DNA from: Xiphias gladius
Lineage: Eukaryota > Chordata > Actinopteri > Istiophoriformes > Xiphiidae
Assembly: GCF_016859285.1 (NCBI RefSeq)
Contig: NC_053414.1
Coordinates: forward strand, 29,126,005-29,190,004
DNA: 64,000 nt
Direction: 5' to 3'
The notes below the pieces were generated by a model. It had not been told where the DNA came from, did no database searches, and worked only from the letters and a program-made list of their open reading frames with translations. The position numbers and the translations under genes were made by a program. Each line of letters starts with the position of its first letter. Within the stretch, counting starts at the first letter, position 1. Below are positions 33,678 through 46,120 of the stretch, piece after piece.

Positions 33678-36600
33678 GTAAATAGCTATCTAGTGTCTAT
33701 TTATTGTGTTACAGAATCATATAGAAAAGCATCTTTTTTTTTTTTTTTTTAATTAATATATTTATTTATTTACTTACATAGTACTGGAGGTTAGTTCCTG
33801 GAAGAGCAGACACATTTAAAAAAAGAAAGAAACAAACAAAGAAGAAAAAGCAGACTTACAAATCTCTCCAGCTCCAGCAGGGCCGGTCTGTCAGTGCTGC
33901 TCTCTTGGCTCTGTCACAGAGAGAGAGACAGTATTCATTTACTACTGTCATACAAGTGACTGCAGAACTACACAACTGCTTCACACTCAAAACATGACAG
34001 ATGACAGGATTTGCACTGATGTCCATGTCCACATGCTCTTCTTGTTATGGCTGTCTCAGATAAACATCAGTGCCCACATAGCATCCCTCTATTCATAATG
34101 TCTCTCTCACACTCTCTCACACACACACACACACACACTTAAAAGGTCAGAGGTAGTAGCAAACCCGCCGAACCTGTCGGAGTCTCTCCAACTCCACTTT
34201 GTTCTGGCTGAGCAGCAGCTCCATCTCCTGCAGCTTGTCCTTCAGAGCCAGGTTTTCCTGCAGCACCTTCAAGTACAGCTAAAAAGGAAACACACAACAC
34301 AGACCTTCAGAACACAGCAACCTAAAGATCAAAGCCTTTTATGTGCAGGTGGAAATAGCTTGTCTGATGTTACAACTTGCTAGGGGCTTCTGTTCTGTTC
34401 ACTTCTCTCTAGAGCTTGTCGGGTATCATGCCTGTCCTGGTTTGTCTAGATCTCAGCTGTAATTCACTTTCAGCCCTCAGGTGTGTTTTTCAGGAATGCG
34501 TGAGCTTTTCTGTGAGGAGAGGGTCAAACACGTACCGTTCTGTAGTCAGCTGACAAGTCTCCCAGTTGACTCTCACTGCAGAGACACACAAGAGACTTTT
34601 AGAGCGCTGTGAGAGAATCACCAGCACAAGGGCATACATTTATAAATCTGACATTTACATTACCAAATTACAACTATATACGTAGTCAGAAGTTTTTTGA
34701 AAAGTCTTCCCCTGCAGCCCTAGAGTAAGACTTTCAACTTCACAACTTTAAAAGTAACACAAGTAATGTATTATGGGAAATTTTAAAAAGAAATGTCGCA
34801 GAGATTCCGATTAAATACAAGAATCATAATGGTCCGACTCACTTGGAAGTGCTGATACTGTTAGTATCATCCAGATGAGCATACTCATCTTCATTCTGAA
34901 AAACAGAGGTTCACATTATCGTCTACACAGTACTACAGTTAGAAAGTCACTTTACTACACGTCTAATCTAAAATAACACAACAGGCTCGTTATAAATTGG
35001 ATAGTTCTCTATGTGATGGTCAAAGATGATGCCATCCCAACACACACATATACGTTGTCATTCAACTAATATGCAATCTACTTGTACTGTCTGGCACTTC
35101 TGTTGGGGGTTCTGCTAAACATAAATTCTGAAGTGATTTTTATTATTTAGCAATTTATGCTTTTCTTAGGCACGTTATTCATTAATCCCTTCACATTAAG
35201 ATTTCCCTTTGTTTACCATTAAGTACCTTTGAAAATTGTTGAAATTATTTTATTCCACACTGTCTGACAGTATCATTTGTAGTTTGTATGTATTTATATG
35301 TTGACACTGATTAAAATACTGATTCCATGTATTTAATGGCTGCTAGAGTCAACCAAATTGAAATATTCTAGATGTTATACACATTTCTTTGAATTCTGCC
35401 TGACATGTTGGGCATCTTTGTAAAATTTGGGATCACGGCTTGATGTCAAAATAACATTTGGTGAGTTCTAAAACAAAATTTTGGCTGTAGTTTGTAATGA
35501 CAGTTCAGGCAGTTAAGTGAGGCTTAAGAGGTTAAACTCATTTTGCTTTAGAACAAAGAGGAACTGGTTCCCTTGTCCTCTCACCAACTTTCATTGCTCA
35601 AGTACTCATGCAACAATGGAAGAATAAATCAATTTGCTTCCTAAAATGAATTCCTGGGTGTAAAGAAAAACCTTTCTTGTGGCCTGTTGCTTGGCGGTGT
35701 ATGCTCTGCCACGTTTGTGATGATGCAAGGTTGTTTCTTACCTCTCCTCCCAGCTGAACGATGCCGGTGGAGCGTCTCTCCTTCCTCCCTCTCCTCCTGT
35801 CCTTCACTCCCAGACGCTTCTCTCCCTCCGGCTCCACCTGCTTCACCGGGTCTGTGTCTGAAACACATGGAGGTTGACAGAAAACACTCTTGAGGTCTGT
35901 GGAACTTTTGGTTGAGTCTAAAATCTGACTAACCATGTCTCGTGTCACTTTGGAGATCCAAAGAAAAAAAAGAACAATAACATATAAAAGACACAATTAG
36001 AACACAAAGGCGCTTGACAGAGCTTGCTTCAGTGAGGCGGGAGCTCAAATCAGGATTGATCTAAGTAACTTATGAATAAGGTAGATTAGTTTCTAAATCT
36101 AACTATGTGTGATGCAGGAATCTGTCTTATCTTTAGCTCCAGTTTCTACTCTAGATCACTGCATCTTGAGGCTTGAGAGCAACCAGCTTAGTTAACATGA
36201 ACAAAGTGCTGTTTTTGGCTTGATGAGCTAATGTTCCAGAAGGTTAACCTGATGTCTTTACTGAGCTGACAGGTTGATTTTTCTAAACATGGTGTCAATC
36301 AGACATATCAGCTGGGAAAATGCTCAGTTTCTCATTAAAATGAAACAAAGGTGGAGTGCAAGAAGAGGTGACAAAAACACAGTAAAGAGGTCAGAAGATC
36401 TATACAGTCCGCAACAATATATGTTTATCGTGGCCGCCCTGCCTGCTGAACCACACCTTATGCTCTGTTTAGCAACAGTAGCCTTTAGAACCCATGTGAG
36501 AAAACCCATTTCCTTTTAAATACTATCCTGAAGAGCACTCCACCCAAAATTTGTCTTATACATCTTGTTTTTATTTGGTAGTCTTGTACTTACAGTAAAC

Positions 36601-39600
36601 ATATGTGAGATTCTATCCATATGGTGCAAAGGGTAAACAGAACGACGGGTACTGGACTTTTGAGGTAATATCAATATTTAAGAGTCTAAAAATAATCTAA
36701 TAACGAGATATTGGCCAATAGTCTTTTTTTAGCCCTTAAATGTGGTTACTAAAGAATTGTGACCAAGATATGTATTGAGCAAAGCATTTTACAGTCGGAA
36801 AATATACTTCTCAGTGCTCTTTGATGGAAAAACTATGTAATGCAGACACTATTTCTAGATTACCTCAAACATATCTTTGGCATTTCTGTGCTGCAATTTC
36901 TTTTTACTTACTACTACATACGCCAGCACAATACACTGAAGAGAATATCAGTCAATAATACTGACTATATATCACTTGTAAAAATGGCCACTCAAAGCAC
37001 TGTCAACAAGAATTAATCTGGCTGATAAACCTGCTACTAGTGCATTTTGAAATCCACGACTCCTTCTTGCCATGAACAGCTTATATCATAGCTTTTCATC
37101 TTCACTCACCCCTTTCAGCAGGCGTGACAGTGACTATGGGGCTGACAGGCTGGATGTTGCGAGGTGGGGGGTCTACAGCTTTAGCCACAGTCTTCTCAGC
37201 TTCTTTCAGGTCTGTCAGAGTCACACCCTGCCCACAGAGAGCAAATATAAAACCACTCAGAGGCCTTATGTTCTCATCAGAACTCAACAGTTTCCTTGAG
37301 AAAATACGCAACTTTTCCATCGTGAATGAAAAGATACTGATGCGATACATAATTTGTACCTAGGTAGGTGTGCAGCATGATGCTGCAGTTAAAGCTGATT
37401 TATATAATAAATCAGGTTAACCACATTATTACTCAGTGAATCGTGACTCAATAACTGCTGTTTCAGCCACATGGGCTGTCTCTCAGTATCGTAACACAGT
37501 AACCCGTTTGCCCAAATGTTTAATTAACCAGAGCATCTGCAGTGCTTATAGACAAGAGACTGTAACACCTGCTAAGTGAGCACCAGTCAATGAAAGATGA
37601 CAAACATAGTCTTTGGTTTTAGCAGTACCATGTGAGAGTATCTGTCTGACTGTCTGAGTCAACATAGCTTCTGATACCCAAAACAGCAATGTGCAGCTCT
37701 GTGTAAAGGCTGTAAAACCTTCAGAGTATGTGACTATACAATGCAGAAAGATGATTTAAAAAGTTACGAAATGATTCCGGGTTCTTGTCGTTGAATAGAA
37801 AGACAGAAAACTATTGATAAAATCCTGACAATACCCTTCCCTTGTAAACAATACCTGCGTGGAGCGGCGAGACTGGCGCATCAGCCGAGAGCGAGCCTTC
37901 CTCTGAGACTCAGACTCTTCATCTCTGACTGGAGCCTGGAACCTAAACTCAAAAACATCCACAAAGTATATTATGTCAGGATTACACACATTTTTATGCA
38001 CCATGCATTTGTTTGTAATTATTGAAAGAAAATAAACTTAAAAAATATTTTTTTTAAAACTATCTGAGTACAGCATAAAGTAAAGAGGAACTGGTGTTGA
38101 AAATTAATATTTTTTGGGTTCCTGTTTCCTACTTGCGCCTGTCAGTGTTGGGGGTGTTGGGACTCTCAGCTGCGGTGTCCCTTGTCTGTGGGGTGGGTTG
38201 GACTCTAGCAGTGCGGTTTGCCTTGTCCTGCCCCTTCTCCTCCTCGTCTTTCTCCTCTGGCGTCTGAACCACAGAAAAGAGGAGAAAAAAGACCGACAGC
38301 TTTATCGTAATCAGCTGTCACCAATCAAAATTTGGGTTTAAAATCCTAGTGGGGAACCATAATTAAAGTGCGCATACTGTTGTAATTAGTCTTTTTAGTC
38401 CACATGCTTTGACCGAGCCCAAAAGCTTTCACATCTGAAGTTTTGACACGTTTTTATAAGGGGTGTGTCCAAAAGCTCTGTTGAAATTACTGAGTGTGTG
38501 CACAGTCATGTGATGAACTGTTGAGAGTATATTTATTAACACTGTTGGTTTTGAAATTGTGCATACATTAGAGATAGTATATTCTGACCTTTTTTCCCCT
38601 CATTTCCTGATATTAATGAGACTGTTCTTGGTCATTCTCACCATATATGAACACCAATTATTTTGCACTTCTAGTCTCTGTTGGTTAAGCAGTTCTACTG
38701 TTAGCTATACACTGTGTCAAGCTGAGAAGGTGCAGGAAATATCCAGGATGACAGCAGAAAAACCTGATGAATCATTTGAGTTGCTTTTGCAAAATATTAA
38801 TAACTTAACCAACAAATTAGTTTCATTACTTGTTTCTGAGCAGAAATTGACAAAAGCACCTCAGGCAAATATAAAAAGTGTTTTGAAATATTGAAGATGG
38901 TATATCACATTTTGTCATTTACATCCAGCTACATCACACTTCATAATGTGCATAACATCACTTGGCTGAGAAAGAATGCTATTGTGTAAAATACAGGACT
39001 GTGCTCAGTGAGTTTTACCTTTTCAGCAGGGCTGAATGTAGATGTGGTGACACTCTCTGTGTCTGGACTAGACACATTGGAGCTTTCTGGGAAAAGAGAA
39101 CCAGAATCAGCACAATCCCTCGTATTTACAGAGAATGTAGTACTCATGGTCAAACTGTCAACACAGTAACTGTTTTACCGGGGCTGTTCTCTTTCTCCTC
39201 GTTCAGATCCAAGTCTCCTGAAACGCCCCTCTCTTTAGACTGGTCCTGCACGTTCATCTTGTCTTTACTGCTCATCCTGCACACTGAGCTCCTGGCAACA
39301 TAAAATAAGACAGATGTTGACACTGAGAGACCTCAAAAAGTAACACTGTCCAAGGAGATTTTTCAGGTTTCTTGTGCTCATTACATGGCACCTTACATGT
39401 TTTATTTATTTATTTATTTATTTATGTACTATTACAATCTGTCCAAAATATCTTCATCTAGTTAAAATATGGAGGTGTTACTGGGAGTAAGGCACGCTTT
39501 TAAATTGTTTTTAGTTTAGCCTAAATACCTGTCAGGGAAACCTGCCCTTGGTGTTCATTGGAAGGAACGATTGAAATATTTTTAATAGGGAAGAATATAT

Positions 39601-42600
39601 CCCCCACCTCACAAAGTATTTATCTCAGGATATGTTACAGATAGATCCTAACCTCCGCCGTCTGTTTTGTGCGTTTGCAGCAGTGGGGCCTTGTTGGTTT
39701 TGCCTGTCCAGTATGGACTGTTCATTACGCCACTGAGAGAGAAAGAGACACAGCAGTTAGTGACCAAGACAACCGGTGTTCTTAATAACATAAAGGAAAC
39801 GCATATAATACCAGATAAACATGAACACTTTCTCACATTGGCTTGTTTCTGCGATAACTCCTCCAGCAGCTCCTCCACACTTTCATCAGCAACATCAAAT
39901 GGCGTCTGACCCTGCAAAGTTCAGTTCATATTAAGAGGAAACAACGTGATGAAAAATGAAACATGAAATGAAAACGTAAGTGAAAACACGTGATGTTAGA
40001 TTTACAGTATAAAGTTCCTATGTAAAATACCAAATTCTGTCTATCATGATAAATGTTCTTCCTGCAAATGAAAGAACACCCTGAATATAAGAGACACCTA
40101 TATGATATATTAAGAAACGTTTTCATTATTTTTGGCCTCACCGCATTGCTGCGGGATTCCATATTGCACAGCTGTTCAGCCAGAATGCGACAGGCCTCCC
40201 CCTGACCCCAGTGTGCTGCAGCATGCAGAGGCGTCCAGCCGTCAAAATCCATAGCTGACACATCTAGTCCACACTGACACAGTATCCTGGACAACACAAC
40301 AACAAGGTGACAACAGCAGAGCAGGAAGAACTGTATGAGACAATACAAACCAAAATATAGATAAAACAACAAGAGCCTGGTCCACTGACAAAAGTTTATC
40401 CTCTGGCTATTCAATCCTAGACAAAGAAAATTAAGAAGGCATTCTTTGCAAAGATCCATTACAAAACAAGTCAGAAATCTTTACTTGAGGGCCTCTAGGT
40501 AGCCTTTGGCTGCAGCCACATGAAGTGGGGTGGCCCCGGTCTTGGGGTGTCGCACATCGGCAGGTGGGCCCTCAGTTAACCAGGTCCGGGCATCTATCAT
40601 GATCTGTTCCTCCTCTAGCCGCTTAGCTGCCTCCAAGTCAACACCTGGACACAAACAGAAAATGTCAACTACATGTGTCCCTTGTTTTATCAGTGTCCAC
40701 ACCCATTCGGGGTGCATTCCATTTAGTTAATAATGCTGCCTCTTATTAGTACGCAAGGTTTAAACTTCTTTCTTAAACTCTTTTTTTCATCCTTTACAAC
40801 TAACCTAATGGCACAGGTATAAAAACTTTTGCTTTCCAATGTTATCGGACAGTATGTTGTACCAACTAGTTTGTTTCAAGCATAACCCTGCCTTAAACCA
40901 TCTGTCCTCCATCCCTCAGTGCCCACCATCATCAAGGATGTTCCAAACGTAACAATCATCAAGATATTATTATGAATATTTTGTTACATCACTATATATC
41001 ATGATATGGCAAAAACAGACAAAATCATCTAAAATAATCAAAGTGATGTTCAAAGCAGTAAACTGTGCTTGTATCTGGAAAACGACATAGGTGCATAGGT
41101 GGGCACTTTTCCATGCCTTATTCAGCACTGCTAATACAACTTTGAACAGGCCCATCAGGGTGTTTCTATTAAGCTCAACAAACATATACAGAAACATACA
41201 CTGTTAATTTAACAGAACATGTGCCGGAAAGAAACACAAGACCATTTAGCCCCAGATTAAGCACAAACAAATGATGAAACAACCTTTAACAGGGGGGGGG
41301 TGTGGATTGTCAATGACCATCACTCACCCTGTCTCAGAGTGTAATCCTGAAGAAGGGACTCAGTGGTCTCATCCAGAGCAATGTCCAGAGGAACATCACC
41401 ATCACAGTTCACAGCAGAGAGAGACGCACCTCGCTGCAAAAGGAAACTGGCAAAACAAACATGGACAGAATGAGAATCCATTTAACTGTAGAAACATTGA
41501 CAAAGGCTACACAAGGACAGCCAACTCTAAATAGAGAACACCTAATCCTATCACATTATCAGTGTTTGGGGTGCCGATACATTCAATCTTCAAAGCGAGG
41601 CCAAAAGGCATCATTCACAAACAACGAAAAAAGACTGTAGGGAAAAAAAGTGCATCAATTCTTAAGTCTTTTGAGTTGCATGCATTTGTGTGCCAGGCCA
41701 GCCCACTCATGCTTTAGCTGACTTGCTGTCCTGCCAACACGACAACAATGTTAGTATTGTTCAATGCTGAAATACTCTGGCACCCACGCTGCACTCTGAC
41801 GTCCCCACAGTGGCAAAGAGTACACTATTAAACAGCTATTACGCTGCTGTATTCTGCTAACTGTAAAGACTTATACTACACACTCTGCGATGTCAGAGTA
41901 GCCGCAGGAGGCAGCAACATGCAGTGGTGTCCATCCCTCACTGTCAACCTGGTTCACGTTGGCACCATGTTCCAAAAGAAAGGTCACCATCTCCATGCTG
42001 CCATCTATGCAGGCCTGTGGACAAGAGATGAAAACAAAATAATTCAACTTATGTTTCTTATTCATCAGCCAATAATTTAAATGAAACCTCAGGAGGAGAA
42101 ACTGTCTCACCTGGTGTAGAGCAGTGATTCCATCAGCGTTAGAACAGTTGATAATTTCTGCCACATCCTCGCCGTTCCTCCTTTCGGTGTCGTTGGCCTC
42201 CTTCAGCATCACCTGGGCCTCCTCCGTGTCCCCGCTGGCACAGGCAGCCAGGAACTCTGCAGCCCTATCAAACCTCACGCTTTTCCTGAAGACAGACGAT
42301 ACAGGCAGCTAGATAACTTCACTGGTATTTACCGGAATTTACAAAACCGAAACACCTAACGACACGATGCAGTAATCCTTTGGGAAAAAGTGACAGCAAC
42401 ACTGTATAGTTTTCTGAAACATTCCCATGACAAGACCAAAACTAACAATGTGTTATTCTGTCTCAATATTTTCTAATGTCCCTAACTTGTTTGCGGCTCT
42501 CAGCCCCAAGCCCTTCAATTCCCACTGAAGAAGAAAATCCAAGCCATTAACTTGGTCATTCAAATTTTTTGTGTTGTCACACAAATGTGCCTGTCAGCGT

Positions 42601-43352
42601 TCAGTCAGTGTTGGTGAGCCTCCACTTGTGACTGCTCTTTGCTAATGCAGTGGTGATAGATGGACCTGCAAGTGAGACAGCCACTGTTGTAGTACAAGAT
42701 CTTCACGTTAACACGGCTGCCTGCTTTGTTGGAACACTGGCTGAAAACAAGCACTGCTAATCATATATGATACCAGTCCCTGAAACCATGATTAGCAAGT
42801 CAAATAGTGGTACAAGTAGACCTTCATCAAGACCGACTGTGGACACTTCGCTAGCTAGCTAACTAGGACAGACACTACAAACCCCGGCCTAAGAAACAAC
42901 CCCTGCCACTGACAGTTTCAATAAAAACTCCACATTGTGAGCTTCATTAAACAGGTAATGTTATTTGGTCGATGAAGGGGTGGTGTGTTGTACTGTGAGG
43001 TATTTCTGTTATCCCCCCCCCCCCCTTGTCCAAGCCCACGCACAACATTTCCCCTTTAGCATATCTTGAGATGTTGAAGCTAAGCTAGCGGGCTGATAGC
43101 TGGCCGCTACAGTAAAATTGTTTGGCAGGAGACGTTTCCTTACCGTCGTTTGAGAAGGGGACTGATTTCATCTGTGCCCACATACACTGGCTGCTCCCTC
43201 GGCGGGTCACTCAGCTCGGCCTCCGGCTCCCCTGCTCTGTCCTCGGCATCGCCCCGCCACCTCCGCCTGGGCACGGACGACGCTTTGTCGGTGCAGGAGC
43301 CGGCCCAGCGCTTCAGCTGCTCCCGCCGCTTGCTCCTCGCCGAGTCCCCCAT
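31738..43352 (-). CDS. ppp1r12c: Myosin phosphatase targeting subunit, PPP1R12C/MBS85-like
   Basis: Targets protein phosphatase 1 to myosin light chain downstream of Rho and MRCK kinases. Twenty coding exons in transcription order: 43352-43144, 42285-42111, 42014-41884, 41446-41328, 40644-40485, 40286-40142, 39911-39837, 39732-39653, 39291-39179, 39086-39019, 38263-38133, 37942-37855, 37227-37110, 35857-35742, 34895-34843, 34575-34536, 34278-34174, 33910-33860, 33300-33250, 31824-31738. All phases agree, giving 704 aa (human PPP1R12C 782). Residues 71-75 KSVRF form the PP1 docking motif. Ankyrin repeats follow ([27 protein letters not shown]). RSTQ (Thr497) and RSTG (Thr568) match the two inhibitory kinase sites of MYPT1. 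The C-terminus is a coiled coil/leucine zipper ending [25 protein letters not shown] and LTDLKEAEK favour the C paralogue over A and B. Confidence 0.95.
33629..33672. repeat. CA dinucleotide microsatellite
   Basis: About twenty AC units preceded by an ATAC-rich stretch, in a ppp1r12c intron. Poly-A and poly-T runs lie close by (33526-33546, 33731-33750). Confidence 0.9.
36750..36900 (+). repeat. Interspersed repeat family Y, copy 2
   Basis: TGTGACCAAGATATGTATTG, CAGTGCTCTTTGATGGA, then TAGATTACCTCAAACATATCTTTGGCATT align with 30290-30430. It lies in a ppp1r12c intron. Confidence 0.6.
39398..39425. repeat. TTTA tetranucleotide repeat
   Basis: Six to seven TTTA units in a ppp1r12c intron. Confidence 0.85.
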
Positions 43353-43560
43353 TTATTTACCTGAGGAGGACTGTGTTTTTAAAAATAAAACATACACTGG
43401 CAGGGAAAGACACACCCTCCATGTGTATACTTTCACTTCCTGGTTCTTGCTCTGGATGTGGAGGAAGAGTAGGCTCGTGCTCGAGGGCGTCGGGAGCGCG
43501 CACTACAATGCGCAGGCTGGTCTGTGGCGTCACCATTTCTCTTTTGTAGTAGACCCCTGA
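43353..43560 (-). promoter_or_regulatory. ppp1r12c promoter and 5' leader
   Basis: CpG-rich sequence that continues the GC-rich first coding exon upstream of its ATG. The densest CpGs lie in the exon itself and near 43470-43530. No TATA box seen. Confidence 0.45.
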
Positions 43561-46118
43561 GGGGAAATGTGGAAATAGCTTCGCTTACATTAACCATTAA
43601 ACTTCCTGTTGTTGTGACTCTAGTCAGCTTTTCTGTTTACATAATATCTACATTGAAGGCAAGTACTTCTTTCAAAAAGACTTAGTAACAGGAATATAGG
43701 ACCAGTAATGGGACTATTAGCATGGCTTTCTAATGAGGCGTTCTTTCCTAAGGGTTTATAGACTAAGTTGTAACCAGTGGTTTTTATTATAAATTAGTTA
43801 TAAGCCATCAACAAGAAAAAAATTTCGTTTTGCAAGGTTGGGAAAAATCTCCCTGGTAGGTAGGTCATTAATAGCTTTGTTTAAAGTCACAAGTCTCCTA
43901 TTTGAAGTCCGCAGTTGTGTTAATTAAGTCATTAACAAAAGGTTGCAGGTTTCTCACTGTCTAATAAGTCACCAGCATAAATGTCCATCAATGTAATTCA
44001 TAACTGAAGGGTTATTATGATAATGCATTAAGCCTGCAGTTGTGAATGTTAAGAGGCTGTTGATGTTCAGATGCTCTGCAGCTTTTTCCAAGAAGGTCAG
44101 AGGTGAAATGGTCCACTGGAGGGTCTTCTTGCTGAACTAAAGAGCTAAAATGCCAAAACAGCCATCCTGCTGGAGGAGGATAAACACCCGCCAGAGGGAG
44201 TTTTCACAACCTGGCAACCCAAAAGTTATTCTTATTTGGGGCTTATAACTAATCGGTAAAGCAGCTAATGATTTAATAACCATTAGTAAAGTCCCTAGTT
44301 AGTTTCAAATTAAAGGATCTGACTATCTAACTATCTGACTATCTAATGTCTGAAGTTAAAGGATCTGACTATCTAATGTAAAGTTTAAACCTTTGAGGAT
44401 ACTGAATGGCAAAGTTTTTCCTGTTTGCCTCCTCATGTAGAGACAGCAGGGCCAGCCACAGATGACAATAAACCACACGTTGTGTACTTAGAGGTGAAAT
44501 GTCTAACTTTTTGCCTTTAGGCAGTAGACATGCAACGTGAGCCCTACCACTTTGCCGGGCCTGTCTCCAACTAGGACTGCTCATCCTGATGGGCTGTCTA
44601 CCTTAAAATGGCTGATAGCTTGAGGCTGAGATAACCGGCATTCATTAAGTTGCCACAGGTGTTTAAAAAGCAGCAGTCTGTGGTAGTAAAAGCAGTTATG
44701 TTGTTCACTTCGTCTGCAGCAGGTTGAGTTGTTTTTATTGCTTTTCATTGTGGTGGGTGTTAGAATAACTTCCCTTTGAGTGGTTAGCACACTGCTAATG
44801 GTCACCACCTTTTTGGGGCACACAATTAAAGCAAGAGATGGAGGGCCAAAAATGTTATGGGTGATAATATATATATAATATAATATACCCAATTGCAAAT
44901 TTGTGATGCAAAAGAGTTCCATATTGTGGTTTTTCATGCATTGGTCTGTGGGTTAGCAGGCCTATAGCAGGTTTTTTTTCCCAATAAGCACATTCACTTC
45001 AGTGGTGAGCTTGTAAACATTCCAACATGGACACAGGGTCAAACTCCACGTCGCATTTTTCCTGTGGCTCTGTGTGCTCTGTACTACAACTCTACAGTGT
45101 GTGACCAACAGAAAAAGGAGTGCCATTGATGGAAGTAAGTAAATTTCTCATTTGCATTTATTAGTGTCGGTCCAATCTTGGACTAGTTAACTATGAGAAT
45201 ATGCCCTGATTGTAATAATTCCTTGTATACTAGTTGTGAGCCTTGTTGTAGTTTATGATACAGCACTGACTTCTCCAGTGGCACGTCCACCCATTTGTTC
45301 TTCAAGCAAGTTCAGACTGGAGGAATTACTAAAGTGAAGCATATACAGTACAGAAGTGTGACAAATGAGTGTGACAAACTAATAATAAATTGTCATAGTA
45401 AGGTGCTGGTCCACTGTGACCACCTACAATAGCTTCAGTGCTTTCTTGGCATTGATTCTCTAAGTCTCTACTGGAGGGTTGAACAGAATTCTTCCAAAAG
45501 ACATTCTCTCGATTACTGTTTTGCTTTGTAGGAGAGGGCTGTCTAACATGTCCCTCCAAAATCTCCCACGATTGTTCAGTTGGGTTGAAATCCGGTGACT
45601 CAAACCAGTAAGCCAGCCCTCACGTCCTGTAAGGAGGCATTTGCATTTGTTTTCTTCCTCATTTATTCACGTTTTTCCTTTTAGTTGTCACTGAATTTTT
45701 CAGTATAGTTTTACATTAAAGTGGAATTTGCTAAGTGGAGCATTGAGACACTGGTTAGCTGAAAGCAATCCATGTATAAATCATGCTAATCATGCTTACG
45801 AGGCTCTAATGAATAACCCCTATGATGTTTTTGAAGCTTCCTCTCAAGCGTGAAGTCTGTCACAGTAAAATATCTGCCTTTGTTATCATGCATTGTTGCT
45901 TTTTTACATCTCCTCCACTGTCATTCTCTCTCATTCTTCTCTGGAAACTGAGAGAGAGGAACAATGCTGAACAGGAAAAATTGCCATTGCACAGTATTTT
46001 CTGATTAACGGTGATTGTAAGACAAGAAAGGCCCTCAAAAGTTATTTGACGTCATCTGTTTTCATTATGAACTTTAATATCAAGCGGAACAACATTTTCT
46101 CCATGCACACTTGTTTCA
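43561..46118. other. ppp1r12c-qprt intergenic region
   Basis: The two genes are divergent across about 2.8 kb. The stretch holds a short local tandem duplication (AGGATCTGACTATCTAA-type words, 44313-44382) and a fish repeat at 45351-45610. No coding exon was recognised. A non-coding first exon of qprt may lie here but could not be placed. Confidence 0.45.
45351..45610. repeat. Dispersed fish repeat
   Basis: GGTGCTGGTCCACTGTGACC, then CTTGGCATTGATTCT, CTGGAGGGTTGAACA, ATTCTTCCAAAAGACATTC and TGTTCAGTTGGGTTGAAATC belong to a sequence I recognise as widely repeated in teleost genomes. Its class is not certain to me. No inverted ends were identified here. Confidence 0.45.
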
Positions 46119-46120
46119 GA

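Noticed and set aside
35936-35949. Possible 14-nt microexon of ppp1r12c
   Set aside because: Its length would break the phase between exons 37227-37110 and 35857-35742, which join perfectly without it.
38559-38894. 111-codon open frame in a ppp1r12c intron
   Set aside because: On the strand opposite the gene, AT-rich, with no domain or conservation signal visible.
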